Positions 1 to 8,737 of a stretch of DNA of 64,000 bases are shown in pieces. The DNA comes from Oleiagrimonas soli (GTDB lineage: Bacteria; Pseudomonadota; Gammaproteobacteria; Xanthomonadales; Rhodanobacteraceae): assembly GCF_000761445.1 (NCBI RefSeq), contig NZ_KN196470.1, forward strand, positions 2,046,861-2,110,860, given 5' to 3'. The position numbers were made by a program, and so were the translations under genes. Under the pieces are notes generated by a model. It was given only the letters and a program-made list of their open reading frames with translations, was not told the DNA's origin and made no database searches. Positions within the stretch are counted from its first letter, which is position 1, and each line of letters opens with the position of its first letter.

Positions 1-2
1 GC

Positions 3-1358
3 AAGCAGACCGCCGCCAAGGTCCGCAAGGAACACTACCCGGCGCCCTTTGCACTGATCGAAGTGTGGCGCCGCGGCGGCAGCGACATCCGCCAGCGCCT
101 CATTCTGGAAGCCAATTCAGTAACCCGGCTGGCCGCCACGCCGACGGCCCGCAACCTCATTCGCGTGTTCTTCCTGCAGGAGCGTCTGAAGAAGCTGGGC
201 GCGGATACCGAGCACGGCATCGATCGCGTGCACGTGATCGGCGCGGGCGTGATGGGCGGCGACATCGCCGCCTGGAGCGCACTGAAAGGCTTCCAGGTCA
301 CCCTGCAAGACCGCGAGATGAAGTACATACAGCCGGCGCTGGACCGTGCCCGGACGCTGTACGAAAAGAAGCTGAAGTCCGCCGAGAAAGCCGCCGAACC
401 GATGGCGCGCCTGAAGGCGGACGTCGAGGGCAAAGGCGTGGCCGACGCCGACCTGGTGATCGAGGCGATCTACGAGAACGCCGAGGCCAAGCAGAAGCTC
501 TACGCAGGCATCGAACCGCAATTCCAGGCCGACGAACTGCTGGCCAGCAACACTTCGTCGATTCCGCTCGACGAACTGCGCGCGAATCTGAAGCATCCGG
601 AACGCTTCCTCGGCCTGCACTTCTTCAACCCCGTGGCGAAGATGCCGCTGGTCGAAGTGGTGCGCCATGACCGCATGGACGCGCAGACCGAAAAGCGCGC
701 CCTGGCCTTCTGCAAGGCCATCGGCAAGCTGCCCGTGGCCGTGGCCGGCACCCCCGGCTTCCTGGTCAACCGCATCCTCATGCCCTACCTGCTCGAATCC
801 ATCCGCATGCTCGGCGAGGGCGTGCCCGGCGCGGTGCTGGACAAGGCCGCGCGCAAGTTCGGCATGCCGATGGGACCGATCGAACTGGCCGACACCGTGG
901 GCCTGGACGTCTGCGTGTCGGTGGGCAAGGAGCTGGCTCCCTTCCTGGGCTTGCAGATTCCGCCGGGCATGGAAGACCGCCTGGAGGACGGCAAGCGCGG
1001 CAAGAAGGACGGTCGCGGCTTTTACGTCTGGGAGGACGGCAAGCCGAAGAAACCGGACGTCGACGCCGATTACAAGGCCGCCGACGACATCACCGACCGC
1101 ATGATCCTGCCGATGGTCAACGAGGCGGTGGCCTGCCTGCACGATGGCGTGGTCGACGAAGCGGATCTGCTCGACGCCGGCGTGATCTTCGGCACCGGCT
1201 TCGCGCCGTTCCGCGGCGGTCCGATCCAGTACGTGCGCGAAACCGGCGTCGACGAACTGCGCGAACGCTTGCAGACGCTCGCGCGCAGCCACGGCGATCG
1301 CTTCCGTCCGCGCGAAGGCTGGGACCTGCCCTTGCTGCGCGAGCAAAGCACCGTCTGA
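3..1358 (+). CDS. 3-hydroxyacyl-CoA dehydrogenase (FadB/FadJ-type), 3' part
   Basis: The frame is open from the first complete codon, so the 5' end lies outside the window; 451 residues are visible. It begins in a linker typical of multifunctional fatty-acid oxidation alpha subunits (HYPAPFALIEVW), where an N-terminal enoyl-CoA hydratase domain would precede it. A Rossmann NAD-binding motif (VIGAGVMGGDIA, about residue 78 of the visible part) is followed by the GLHFFNPV segment that carries the catalytic His of this family, then two C-terminal dehydrogenase domains (NRILMPYLLE; FGTGFAPFRGGP). Known role of the family: NAD-dependent oxidation of 3-hydroxyacyl-CoA in beta-oxidation. The hydratase domain is inferred, not seen. 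The gene ends convergently with the next one, with a perfect palindrome between them. Confidence 0.9.
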   Translation, partial: KQTAAKVRKEHYPAPFALIEVWRRGGSDIRQRLILEANSVTRLAATPTARNLIRVFFLQERLKKLGADTEHGIDRVHVIGAGVMGGDIAAWSALKGFQVTLQDREMKYIQPALDRARTLYEKKLKSAEKAAEPMARLKADVEGKGVADADLVIEAIYENAEAKQKLYAGIEPQFQADELLASNTSSIPLDELRANLKHPERFLGLHFFNPVAKMPLVEVVRHDRMDAQTEKRALAFCKAIGKLPVAVAGTPGFLVNRILMPYLLESIRMLGEGVPGAVLDKAARKFGMPMGPIELADTVGLDVCVSVGKELAPFLGLQIPPGMEDRLEDGKRGKKDGRGFYVWEDGKPKKPDVDADYKAADDITDRMILPMVNEAVACLHDGVVDEADLLDAGVIFGTGFAPFRGGPIQYVRETGVDELRERLQTLARSHGDRFRPREGWDLPLLREQSTV

Positions 1359-1370
1359 CGCCCATACTCG

Positions 1371-1395
1371 GGCGACGCCGGCCGGCGTCGCCTTT
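1371..1395 (+). terminator. Perfect palindrome between convergent genes, probable terminator
   Basis: Bases 1371-1392 are a perfect 22-bp palindrome (GGCGACGCCGG and its complement) followed by TTT. It sits between the 3' ends of two convergent genes. The T tract is short, so terminator function is inferred from position and stem strength. Confidence 0.5.
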
Positions 1396-1401
1396 GCGCG
1401 A

Positions 1402-1965
1402 CTACCAGACCAGATCGTCCGGCACGCCGTCGTCGCCCTCGGCCGGCGCGGCATCGGGATCGACCTGCAGCGCGATGTGCTCCGGCGCGAAGGCGAGTAT
1501 CTTTTCGGCCACTTCCAGCGTCACCAGCAGATAGCGCCCGCCCTGCTGCACCACGACCAGCTCGCCGGCATTGATTCGTGCCAACTGATCGGCGTCGACG
1601 TGCACGCGACGAATCTTGCCGCCGTACTCGAAATGCCGCATCAACTCGGCATCGGGCTTGTTCAGCACAGCGCCCTGCAACGCGTCCTGCAGCTTGCGCT
1701 TGCGCTCCTTGCGCTCGCGCGCCTGGCGCTCGGCTTCTTCCTTCTCGCGGCGACGCTCGCTCGCCTCGGCCTTGGCGCGCATCGCGTAGGCGCGGGCCAG
1801 ATCGACCTCGCCCGACGCCGGCGCGGCCGAGCCGCCGGACGCAGCCTGCGGCGGACGACGCTTGCCGCCTCGCTTCTTGTTACCGGATTCGCGGCGCTCC
1901 GACGCCGGTTTCGCCTTGCTGACGAAGCCGGCCTTGAGCAATTGGTCTCGCAACGAGTCGGCCAT
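1402..1965 (-). CDS. DUF2058 family protein (YaiL-like)
   Basis: A 187-residue soluble protein. The N terminus (MADSLRDQLLKAGFVSKAK) is the signature of the DUF2058/YaiL family. Next come a low-complexity Lys/Arg/Ala linker and a highly charged predicted helix (roughly residues 60-92, rich in Glu/Arg/Lys). The C-terminal domain (about 95-170) contains the conserved RRVHVDADQLARINAG segment. Family members are described as nucleoid- or polynucleotide-associated, but no biochemical role is secure. The ATG has an AGGG about 10 nt upstream. It lies downstream of ugd-slyX on the same strand and may be read with them. Confidence 0.85.
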   Translation of the reverse strand: MADSLRDQLLKAGFVSKAKPASERRESGNKKRGGKRRPPQAASGGSAAPASGEVDLARAYAMRAKAEASERRREKEEAERQARERKERKRKLQDALQGAVLNKPDAELMRHFEYGGKIRRVHVDADQLARINAGELVVVQQGGRYLLVTLEVAEKILAFAPEHIALQVDPDAAPAEGDDGVPDDLVW

Positions 1966-2019
1966 GACGTGGCACCCTTTCGATCATGACGGCGATCTGC
2001 ATCCCAGCAGATCGGGATT

Positions 2020-2232
2020 TCAGTAATGTGGCGGCGGCGGTTCGTCGTGTGCGTCGTGACCGACCGCGGCGCGCAGCGAGGTGATCTCGCTGCGCAGCGC
2101 CCGCAGCGCCTGCTCGACAGCCAACAGACGCTGACTGATGTCGGCGTCCGCTTGCGACAAGCCGCCAACCGCATCGTCGAGGAAGGTCAGACGGACCTCG
2201 ATGTCCTGCAGACGTTCGGATTCCTGCGACAT
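2020..2232 (-). CDS. slyX: SlyX family protein
   Basis: A 70-residue protein, nearly all coiled coil: heptad-rich helices from LQDIEVRLTFLDDAVGGLSQ through LLAVEQALRALRSEITSLRA, ending in the acidic/proline tail HDEPPPPHY typical of SlyX proteins. The ATG at 2232 was chosen because it matches the family's start and lies 8 bp after the ugd stop, so the two are probably translationally coupled; a longer frame exists only because the frame stays open inside ugd. The function of SlyX is unknown. Confidence rests on length, coiled coil and tail. Confidence 0.8.
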   Translation of the reverse strand: MSQESERLQDIEVRLTFLDDAVGGLSQADADISQRLLAVEQALRALRSEITSLRAAVGHDAHDEPPPPHY

Positions 2233-2240
2233 GACGGCGC

Positions 2241-3587
2241 TCAACCGCGACCGATCTGCGTGGAGCGTCCGCGGCCGATGCCGTAGTACGCCAGCCCGGC
2301 CGCCTCGACCTGCTCCGGATCGTAGAGATTGCGGCCGTCGAACAGCACGCGCTCGCGCAGGGTCTTGGCCAGCAGCTCGAAATCCGGGCTGCGGAACGCC
2401 TTCCATTCGGTGACCACGGCCACGGCGTCGGCGTTCTCCAGAGTCGCCTGCAACGAATCGCAGAGCACCAGGTCGTCCCGCTCGCCGTAGATGCGCCGCG
2501 TCTCCTCGCGCGCTTCGGGGTCGAACGCCCGCACCTTCGCACCGGCCTCCCACAGCGCTTCCATCAGGTAGCGGCTGGGGGCTTCGCGCATGTCGTCGGT
2601 GTTGGGCTTGAAGGCCAGCCCCCACACGGCGATGGTACGCCCCTGCAGCGCACCGTCGAAATGCCGCTGGATCAGGTCGAACAGCTTGTGCTTCTGTCTG
2701 GCATTCACGGCCTCGACCGCGCCCAGCAGCGTCGCCGTGTAGTCATGCGCACGCGCGGTGCGCTCCAGCGCCTGCACGTCCTTGGGGAAACACGAACCGC
2801 CGTAGCCGGCGCCGGGATAGATGAAGTGGAAGCCGATGCGCGGGTCCGAACCGATGCCCAGACGCACCTGTTCCACGTCCGCGCCGACGCGCTCGGCGAT
2901 GTTGGCGATCTCGTTCATGAAGCTGATCTTGGTCGCCAGCATCGCGTTGGCCGCGTACTTGGTCAGTTCGGCCGAGCGCTCGTCCATCACCACCAGACGC
3001 TCATGATTGCGGTTGAACGGCGCGTACAACTTGCGCAGCAGCGCGACCGCCTTCTCGCTGGAACTGCCGATGACGATGCGGTCCGGGCGCATGCAATCGT
3101 TGACCGCATCGCCTTCCTTCAGAAACTCGGGATTGGAGACCACGTCGAACGCCACCTTGGCGCCGCGCGCTTCCAGCGCCGCGCCCAGCGTCGCGCGCAC
3201 GCGGTCCGCGGTGCCGACCGGCACCGTCGACTTGTCCACCACCACGGCGTAGTGATCGAGGTGCTTGCCAATGGTCGTCGCCACTTCCAGCACGTAGCGC
3301 AGATCGGCGCTGCCATCCTCGTCCGGCGGCGTGCCCACGGCGATGAAGATGGTTTCGCCATGCTCGATCCCCGCGACCGGATCGGTGGTGAACCGAAGGC
3401 GTCCCCCTGCGTGGTTGCGCTTGACCATCGGTTCCAGGCCGGGTTCGTAGATCGGAATCTGACCGCGCTCCAGGCCGGCGATCTTGTCCGCATCGACATC
3501 CACGCAGACCACGTGATTGCCCATTTCGGCCAGACAGGTACCCGTGACCAGACCGACATACCCCGTACCGAAAATCGTCACCTTCAT
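2241..3587 (-). CDS. ugd: UDP-glucose 6-dehydrogenase
   Basis: A 448-residue enzyme of normal length. The N-terminal NAD-binding motif is [17 protein letters not shown] (residues 7-23). The central domain carries [12 protein letters not shown]. The catalytic cysteine is C266 in [12 protein letters not shown]. The C-terminal UDP-binding domain includes [14 protein letters not shown]. The family oxidises UDP-glucose to UDP-glucuronate with two NAD+, supplying sugar for exopolysaccharide or LPS. It is the first visible gene of a minus-strand set with slyX just behind it. No polysaccharide cluster is nearby, so it is probably a stand-alone housekeeping copy. Confidence 0.95.
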   Translation of the reverse strand: MKVTIFGTGYVGLVTGTCLAEMGNHVVCVDVDADKIAGLERGQIPIYEPGLEPMVKRNHAGGRLRFTTDPVAGIEHGETIFIAVGTPPDEDGSADLRYVLEVATTIGKHLDHYAVVVDKSTVPVGTADRVRATLGAALEARGAKVAFDVVSNPEFLKEGDAVNDCMRPDRIVIGSSSEKAVALLRKLYAPFNRNHERLVVMDERSAELTKYAANAMLATKISFMNEIANIAERVGADVEQVRLGIGSDPRIGFHFIYPGAGYGGSCFPKDVQALERTARAHDYTATLLGAVEAVNARQKHKLFDLIQRHFDGALQGRTIAVWGLAFKPNTDDMREAPSRYLMEALWEAGAKVRAFDPEAREETRRIYGERDDLVLCDSLQATLENADAVAVVTEWKAFRSPDFELLAKTLRERVLFDGRNLYDPEQVEAAGLAYYGIGRGRSTQIGRG

Positions 3588-3675
3588 GATGGTCGTTCAT
3601 CCACTGGCAAAGTCAGACTGCACATTGTAGGCAGCCCGCGCGACCGCGACCAGCGCGCAGATCGTCGCGGGCCGG

Positions 3676-3710
3676 AAAAAGCACGGGGCGCAGATCGCTC
3701 CGCGCCCCGT
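3676..3710 (-). terminator. Rho-independent terminator of the FKBP gene
   Basis: On the minus strand, arms ACGGGGCGC and GCGCCCCGT (3702-3710 and 3683-3691) enclose a 10-nt loop and are followed by a five-T tract (3676-3680). It lies 24 bp past the stop codon of the FKBP gene. Confidence 0.85.
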
Positions 3711-3733
3711 ACGAACCACATGAACGACGGCGA

Positions 3734-4501
3734 TCAGTTGCCGCTGTCGTCGCTGCCGCCACTGCTGGGCGACGGCGGCGTGGTCTTCACCAGCGTCACG
3801 TCGAAGATGATCGTGGCGTTCGGCGGGAAGCCGTTCTGCGGCTGTTCGCCGTAGGCCAGGTCGGACGGAATGAACAGCTTGTAGTGACCGCCCACCTGCA
3901 TAAGCTCCAGACCCTCGCGGAAACCCGGAATGACGTTGGACAGCGGAATCGGGGTCGGACCGCCGCCCTTGTGGTCGGCCGAGGCATCGAACTTCTTGCC
4001 GTCGATGAAGGTGCCCACGTAATTGATGTCGGCGGTGTCCTTCGGACCCGGGTGCGGACCCGTGCCCTGCTTGATGACCTGGTACTGCAGACCCGAAGCG
4101 GTCGTCTTCACGCCCGGCTTCTTCTTGTTCGCGGCCAGGAACGCGGCGCCTTCGCGCTTGTTCTTGGCGGCCAGCTGTTCGTATTCGGCCTTGGCCTTGC
4201 TGCGCAGCTCGGTCACGAACGCCTCGCGCACCTGCTTGGCCTTGGCTTCGTCGATCTGCGGCTTCTTGCCGGACAGCGCGTCCTGCAGCGCCTTGGCGAC
4301 GATGGACGGATTGATCTCGTCACGCACGATCGGCGGCAACTGGCTCGCCAGATCCCAGCCCACCACGTAGCTGGCCTCGTTCTTGTTGACCTTCGGCGGA
4401 GCCGCCTTGGACTTGGCGCCCGTCTGCGCGAACGCGCCTGCGGACAGAGCCAGCGCGGCGACGGCGGCGACCGTCATCGCGTAACGCGGAAAATGCTTCA
4501 T
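3734..4501 (-). CDS. Exported FKBP-type peptidyl-prolyl isomerase
   Basis: A 255-residue precursor with a classical signal peptide (residues 1-26: basic start MKHFPRY, an Ala/Val-rich core, cleavage near AFAQ). Residues about 36-140 form the helical FKBP dimerisation domain (SYVVGWDLASQLPP). Residues about 155-240 are the FKBP catalytic domain (ADINYVGTFIDGKKFDAS, VIPGFREGLELMQVGG, PSDLAYGEQ). This is the Mip/FkpA arrangement, so the protein probably acts as a periplasmic proline-isomerase chaperone. The tail is Ser/Gly/Asp-rich. The ATG at 4501 was chosen because it opens the signal peptide and has GAGGGA upstream; longer frames would bury the signal. Confidence 0.92.
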   Translation of the reverse strand: MKHFPRYAMTVAAVAALALSAGAFAQTGAKSKAAPPKVNKNEASYVVGWDLASQLPPIVRDEINPSIVAKALQDALSGKKPQIDEAKAKQVREAFVTELRSKAKAEYEQLAAKNKREGAAFLAANKKKPGVKTTASGLQYQVIKQGTGPHPGPKDTADINYVGTFIDGKKFDASADHKGGGPTPIPLSNVIPGFREGLELMQVGGHYKLFIPSDLAYGEQPQNGFPPNATIIFDVTLVKTTPPSPSSGGSDDSGN

Positions 4502-4703
4502 TCGATACTCCCTCGTGTGTGTTTTGTTGCCGGCGCCATCGGAATCGACCTCCCCAGACGCGGACAGGCCGATCATTGTGCCGGTCTTTTCGCCGGCTTG
4601 GCAACGGCGAACCATGGGACCGGAAGGCCCCGTAAAGGTTCCGTTCCGTGTACGGGCGCGCGGCATTTCGGGCGCGCGTTCACGCCACACCGCATATTCC
4701 GCA

Positions 4704-6503
4704 TCAGCTTGTTCCGGCACGCTCCTGTTTTGCGTCGGCTTTTGCCGGCAGCGCCTTGGCCGGTCCGTCGGCACTGAGCGTGTCCTTCAACGCTGCCTGC
4801 AGGCGCGCATGCAGACGCACCAGACCGCGCCACAGGACCAGCGCCGCCAGCACGCCGGCCACCATCAGCATCAAGGCCACGCCGCGCGGCGGCAGAATCG
4901 CCGAACTCAGCGCCACCACCAGCAACGCCAGCGCCACCAGCGTCAACAGCGGAATGATGCGCGCCAGCACGTTGCGGATCGCGAAGGTGTATTGCCCGGC
5001 AAAACGCTCGCGGATACCCAGCTCGGCCAGCAGCATGCCCAGCGCACCGGACTTGCGGTACACCGCGATCAGCATCGGCAACGACAGGAACAGCGCACAG
5101 GCCCAGATCACCGAATGCCGCGTGTCGCGGTCGATGCCCAATTGCGAGAACAGCCGCCAGTTGTGCGCGTTGACGTAAGCGCCGATCACGAACAACGTCA
5201 CCACCAGCGCGATGTTCACGCCGATGTGCCACAGGAAGCGGCGGAACATCGCCGCGATCACCGCGTTCTCGTCCACCGGGCGCAGGTTTTCCAGCCACTC
5301 GCTGTAGCTGCGCGCCAGGCTGCGCACCGGACGCGGCACCACTTTCGTCATGCCATCCACGATGCGGTCGGCCGAACGCACCAGGTACGGCGACATCGCC
5401 ATGCACAGCACCGACACCGCCACGGCCACCGGATAAATGAAGTCGCTGACCACGCCCAACGACACGCCCAGCGTCGCCATCACGAACGAGAACTCGCCGA
5501 TCTGCGCCATGCTCAGCCCGGTGCGCATCGAGGTGCGCGCATCGTGCCCGGTCAGGAACACGCCGAGGCTGACCGCGAACGTCTTGCCCACCAGCACCAC
5601 CGCGGCAATGATCAGCGCCGGACCGAGGTACTGATACAGCATCGCCGGATCGATCTTCAGGCCGATGGCGACGAAGAACAGCGCCGCGAACATGTCGCGC
5701 AGCGGCTCGACCAGATGCGTCACGCGACCGGAACTGCGCGACTCGGCCACCACCGCACCGGCCAGGAATGCACCCAGCGCCACGCTGAAGCCCAGGCTCG
5801 CCGCCAGCAGGCAGGCGCCGAAGCAGATGCCCAGCACGCAGATCAGCAGCACCTCGTCGCGACCGTATCCGGCGACGTGATCGACCAGTCTCGGCAGCAG
5901 CAGCAGGCCCAGGATCAGGCCCACCACCACAAACAACCCCAGATGCCACACCACGCTGATCGCGTCGGCCGTCACCGTGCCGCCCAGCGCCACGGCCGTG
6001 AGCACCGTCAGCAGCACCACCGCCATCACGTCTTCGGCCACCAGCACGCCGACCACCAGACGTGCGAACGGCTGATGCCTGCGCTTGCCCTCGGCCAGCA
6101 TGCGCGAAGCCACCATGGTCGAGGACAGCGCCACCATCGCCGCCAGGAACAAGGCGTCGATGCGCGACCAGCCCAGCCACTCGCCCAGGCTGTAGCCGAA
6201 CCACAGCATCAGTCCGACCTCGGCCACCGCCGCCACCAGCACGCCCGCGCCGACACTGCGCAGCTTGCGCACGCTGAACTCGAGACCGAGCGTGAACATC
6301 AGCAGCACGACACCGAGATTGGAAATGTCGTTGATGGTGCGCGGGTCGTTCACCAGCGGCCCCGGCGTATGCGGACCGATCAGCACGCCGACCAGGATGT
6401 AACCCAGCAACGCCGGTTGCCGCAGTCGGTGGAAGATGAGCGTCGCCGCACCGGCCACCAACATGACGATGGCAAGGTCGCGGATGAACCCGATGTCGTG
6501 CAT
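4704..6503 (-). CDS. CPA2-family monovalent cation:proton antiporter
   Basis: A 599-residue polytopic membrane protein. About twelve hydrophobic segments fill residues 1-400, with family motifs GYILVGVLIGPHTPG, GVVLLMFTLGLEFSV and an ALGAFLAGAVVAES segment. Unlike KefB/KefC/YbaL there is no Rossmann TrkA-N domain after the transporter core. Instead a short soluble linker (RSYSEWLENLRPVDEN) leads to four or five further predicted membrane spans, ending in a charged Ala/Lys-rich tail. Probable role: K+ or Na+/H+ exchange at the inner membrane; the ion is not readable from sequence. The ATG at 6503 has a GGGAG upstream and starts at the first membrane helix. Confidence 0.85.
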   Translation of the reverse strand: MHDIGFIRDLAIVMLVAGAATLIFHRLRQPALLGYILVGVLIGPHTPGPLVNDPRTINDISNLGVVLLMFTLGLEFSVRKLRSVGAGVLVAAVAEVGLMLWFGYSLGEWLGWSRIDALFLAAMVALSSTMVASRMLAEGKRRHQPFARLVVGVLVAEDVMAVVLLTVLTAVALGGTVTADAISVVWHLGLFVVVGLILGLLLLPRLVDHVAGYGRDEVLLICVLGICFGACLLAASLGFSVALGAFLAGAVVAESRSSGRVTHLVEPLRDMFAALFFVAIGLKIDPAMLYQYLGPALIIAAVVLVGKTFAVSLGVFLTGHDARTSMRTGLSMAQIGEFSFVMATLGVSLGVVSDFIYPVAVAVSVLCMAMSPYLVRSADRIVDGMTKVVPRPVRSLARSYSEWLENLRPVDENAVIAAMFRRFLWHIGVNIALVVTLFVIGAYVNAHNWRLFSQLGIDRDTRHSVIWACALFLSLPMLIAVYRKSGALGMLLAELGIRERFAGQYTFAIRNVLARIIPLLTLVALALLVVALSSAILPPRGVALMLMVAGVLAALVLWRGLVRLHARLQAALKDTLSADGPAKALPAKADAKQERAGTS

Positions 6504-6626
6504 AGATGCTCCCCGAGGTGTCCACTGCAGTATGCCGGACGCTTGCCGAACCTTGTTGCAATCGCCTTCGCACCGCGGTTTTCGATGGCGCTGGAAAAAA
6601 AGTTGAAATTGTCTGCACGAAAACGC

Positions 6627-6655
6627 TTGACGAAGACAGGTCACATCTCTATTCT
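6627..6655 (+). promoter_or_regulatory. Sigma-70 promoter of the tRNA operon
   Basis: A -35 hexamer TTGACG (6627-6632), a 17-bp spacer and a -10 hexamer TATTCT (6650-6655) lie just upstream of tRNA-Ala. A GC-rich stretch follows the -10, as in stringently controlled stable-RNA promoters (inference). Confidence 0.75.
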
Positions 6656-6672
6656 TTCGCGCTTCCAGCGGC

Positions 6673-6748
<76 letters not shown>

Positions 6749-6757
6749 CTAAACCCT

Positions 6758-6833
6758 GTCCCCATCGTCTAGAGGCCTAGGACACCACCCTTTCACGGTG
6801 GCGACCGGGGTTCGAATCCCCGTGGGGACGCCA
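6758..6833 (+). tRNA. tRNA-Glu(TTC)
   Basis: A 76-nt cloverleaf with encoded CCA. Acceptor arms GTCCCCA/TGGGGAC pair perfectly. The anticodon stem CCACC/GGTGG encloses loop CTTTCAC, giving anticodon TTC. It lies 9 bp behind tRNA-Ala. Confidence 0.97.
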
Positions 6834-6869
6834 AGTTAGGCAACAGGGTCAACGCTGGAAACAAAACGC

Positions 6870-6946
6870 GGAGCGGTAGTTCAGTTGGTTAGAATGCTGG
6901 CCTGTCACGCCGGAGGTCGCGGGTTCGAGTCCCGTCCGCTCCGCCA
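6870..6946 (+). tRNA. tRNA-Asp(GTC)
   Basis: A 77-nt cloverleaf with encoded CCA. Acceptor arms GGAGCGG/CCGCTCC pair. The anticodon is GTC in the loop CTGTCAC. It is the last tRNA before the operon's terminator. Confidence 0.97.
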
Positions 6947-6954
6947 CTATTCGA

Positions 6955-6985
6955 GAAAAAAGCCCGCCTTGCGCGGGCTTTTTTC
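6955..6985 (+). terminator. Rho-independent terminator of the tRNA operon
   Basis: Arms AGCCCGC and GCGGGCT enclose a short loop; a run of A precedes the stem and a run of T (interrupted by one C) follows it. It sits 8 bp after tRNA-Asp. Confidence 0.9.
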
Positions 6986-7118
6986 TTTTCCGGCAACATG
7001 GATCTTTTCCGGCAACATGGATCTTTTCCGGCAACATGGATCTTTTCCGGCAACATGGATCTTTTCCGGCAACATGGATCTTTTCCGGCAAGCATGGATC
7101 TTTTCCGGCAAGCATGGA
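6986..7118 (+). repeat. 19-bp tandem minisatellite (7 units)
   Basis: Five exact copies of the 19-mer TTTTCCGGCAACATGGATC (6986-7080) are followed by one 20-bp variant unit with AAGC in place of AAC (7081-7100) and a last partial unit to 7118. The array begins inside the T tract of the tRNA terminator. Because 19 is not a multiple of 3, translation cycles through all frames every 57 nt, and no stop is met, which produces spurious repetitive frames on both strands. Each unit contains GATC and CATG. The exact identity of the first five copies suggests recent expansion or ongoing slippage. Confidence 0.95.
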
Positions 7119-7371
7119 CTGGCCGTGCCGCGCCGAAGAAGCGCATGACACACATGCGCGCCTCCGCCCCATCTATCCAAAAGATTGCGCAAGTCCGCGA
7201 TACGGCCTTCGATGTGTCGCTTCATGCCATCACGATCTTGCACGGAAAGCAGCCGCTCGCCAGGCTCCCGCCCGTCCATCCGAATCGATGCCTTGAGCGT
7301 CTCGACTCGGGCCGAAGTCTGGCTGTCCATCCGTCCAACCCGCACTTCGTCCGCGCGGTACGGTCTCGCCT
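7119..7371. other. Region without a convincing gene
   Basis: Between the minisatellite and the DUF1249 gene. A minus-strand frame from ATG 7330 (MDSQTSARVETLKASIRMDG, then MKRHIEGRIADLRNLLDRWG) has moderately gene-like codon use but continues straight into the minisatellite and has no recognised homolog. It may be a gene remnant whose end was overwritten by the repeat, or chance. I do not call it a gene. Confidence 0.4.
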
Positions 7372-7857
7372 TCAGGCGTAGCGCACCTTCGGCGGTTCGT
7401 CGATGCGCTGCAGGGTGCCGATGGAATGCCCCTGCTCGGCCAGGTATTCCAGCCAGCGATTGAGAAAGCTGTTCATGCGCAGGCGATGCTGCATCACCGT
7501 GCGCGCTTCGGGGAACGGGCCCAGCACCTGCCACAGATGCCGGCCCGGCTCGCAGTGCCACGCCTCGGCCTGTTTGGCGTCGGTGTACATGCGCAGCTGC
7601 GCCGACGGCGTCGGCAGGCCGGTGCGCTCGTCGACGAAGCCGTAGCTGAGGTCCAGCTCCAGCGTGTAGCGATGGCGCTCCAGTACGTGCATGTGTACCT
7701 GGATGCCGTCGCCGGGGTCGGATACGTAATGCCCGGCCTCCAGCCGATGCGGCGCGAACAGGCGCGCCAGGCGCGCGTAGTTCTCCGCATACAGCCCCAT
7801 CAGATAACCGAAGCGGCTGGGCAGGACACTGGTCGGGCGGTCAAGAATTTCGCTCAT
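7372..7857 (-). CDS. DUF1249 family protein (YqiB-like)
   Basis: A 161-residue soluble protein. FGYLMGLYAENYARLARLF near the N terminus and RMYTDAKQAEAWHC in the middle are characteristic of the DUF1249/YqiB family. It has no signal peptide or membrane span. The function is unknown. In E. coli yqiB sits between nudF and cpdA; that context is absent here, so position gives no clue. The ATG at 7857 lacks a strong SD but no better start fits the family. Confidence 0.8.
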   Translation of the reverse strand: MSEILDRPTSVLPSRFGYLMGLYAENYARLARLFAPHRLEAGHYVSDPGDGIQVHMHVLERHRYTLELDLSYGFVDERTGLPTPSAQLRMYTDAKQAEAWHCEPGRHLWQVLGPFPEARTVMQHRLRMNSFLNRWLEYLAEQGHSIGTLQRIDEPPKVRYA

Positions 7858-7921
7858 GGCCCGATGCTAGCATCGCCGCGACCGCAGCCGCGATAGGCCG
7901 GACTTCCCTGTCGGCGCAGGT

Positions 7922-8737
7922 TCAAAACATGTCCCGTTCCAACCCCAGATGGCTGAGAATGCGCGAAGCGATCTCCTCGATCGACAGATGGGTCGTGTTG
8001 ATCTGCGGAATGTGGTGCGCGAGGAACATGTGCTGCGCGCGGCCCAGCTCCCAGCGCGCCTGCTCCAGACTGGCATAGCGGCTGTTCGGCCGGCGCTCGG
8101 AACGGATCTGCGCCAGGCGCTCCGCGTCGATGTTCAACGCGAACAGGCGCGAACGCTGCTCGCGCAGAAACGACGGCAGTTGCTCGGCTTCCAGATCGTC
8201 GTCGGTCAGCGGGTAGTTGGCCGCCTTCACCCCGTACTGCAGCGCCATGTACAGACAGGTCGGCGTCTTGCCCGAGCGCGACACGCCGACCAGGATCACG
8301 TCGGCGTCGTCGAACTTCGTACTCATGCCGTCGTCGTGCGTCAGGGCATAGTTGGTGGCATCGATGCGGCGGTCGTAGCGGCTGGTATCGATCAGACCGT
8401 GCGAACGGTTCACCGCGCCCGAACGCTTGGTGCCCAACTCCTGCTCCAGCTGTCCCATGAACGGCGCAAACAGATCGATCATCAGCGCACCGCTGCTGGC
8501 GACCACGTTGCACAGCGCCTGATCGGCCATGGTGTTGACCACGATCGGCTTCTCGCCGCTTTTCGCGTACGCCGTCTTGATGCGCAGCGCCGCCGCGGCC
8601 GCCTTCTCCGGGTCGTCCACGAACGGCAGACGATGCGCATCGAAATCGATGCCGTCGAACTGGGCCAGAATCGAATGACCGATGGTTTCGGCGGTGACGC
8701 CGGTCGAATCGGAAATGAAAAACACCGTGCGGCGCAT
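7922..8737 (-). CDS. ppsR: PEP synthase regulatory protein, bifunctional kinase/pyrophosphorylase
   Basis: A 271-residue DUF299/PSRP protein of the expected length. The N terminus MRRTVFFISDSTGVTAETIG is the family signature. A P-loop-like motif GVSRSGKTPT lies at residues 151-160. Family role: ADP-dependent inactivation by threonine phosphorylation, and Pi-dependent reactivation, of phosphoenolpyruvate synthase. The target gene ppsA is the divergent neighbour, which supports the assignment. The frame extends further upstream, but the ATG at 8737 matches the family start and has GGGAG 9 nt upstream. Regulation may be coordinated through the 185-bp divergent interval. Confidence 0.93.
   Translation of the reverse strand: MRRTVFFISDSTGVTAETIGHSILAQFDGIDFDAHRLPFVDDPEKAAAAALRIKTAYAKSGEKPIVVNTMADQALCNVVASSGALMIDLFAPFMGQLEQELGTKRSGAVNRSHGLIDTSRYDRRIDATNYALTHDDGMSTKFDDADVILVGVSRSGKTPTCLYMALQYGVKAANYPLTDDDLEAEQLPSFLREQRSRLFALNIDAERLAQIRSERRPNSRYASLEQARWELGRAQHMFLAHHIPQINTTHLSIEEIASRILSHLGLERDMF

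Noticed and set aside
2661-3854. Long plus-strand open frame opposite ugd
   Set aside because: Its His/Arg/Val-rich composition is typical of the antisense of a high-GC gene. The minus-strand frame is an unmistakable UDP-glucose dehydrogenase.
6986-7118. CRISPR array
   Set aside because: The units are contiguous 19-20-mers without unique spacers, and no cas genes are present.
6947-7561. Minus-strand frame encoding a repetitive basic, Cys-containing protein
   Set aside because: Its repeats come from translating the 19-bp minisatellite, and its N-terminal part lies inside the DUF1249 gene.
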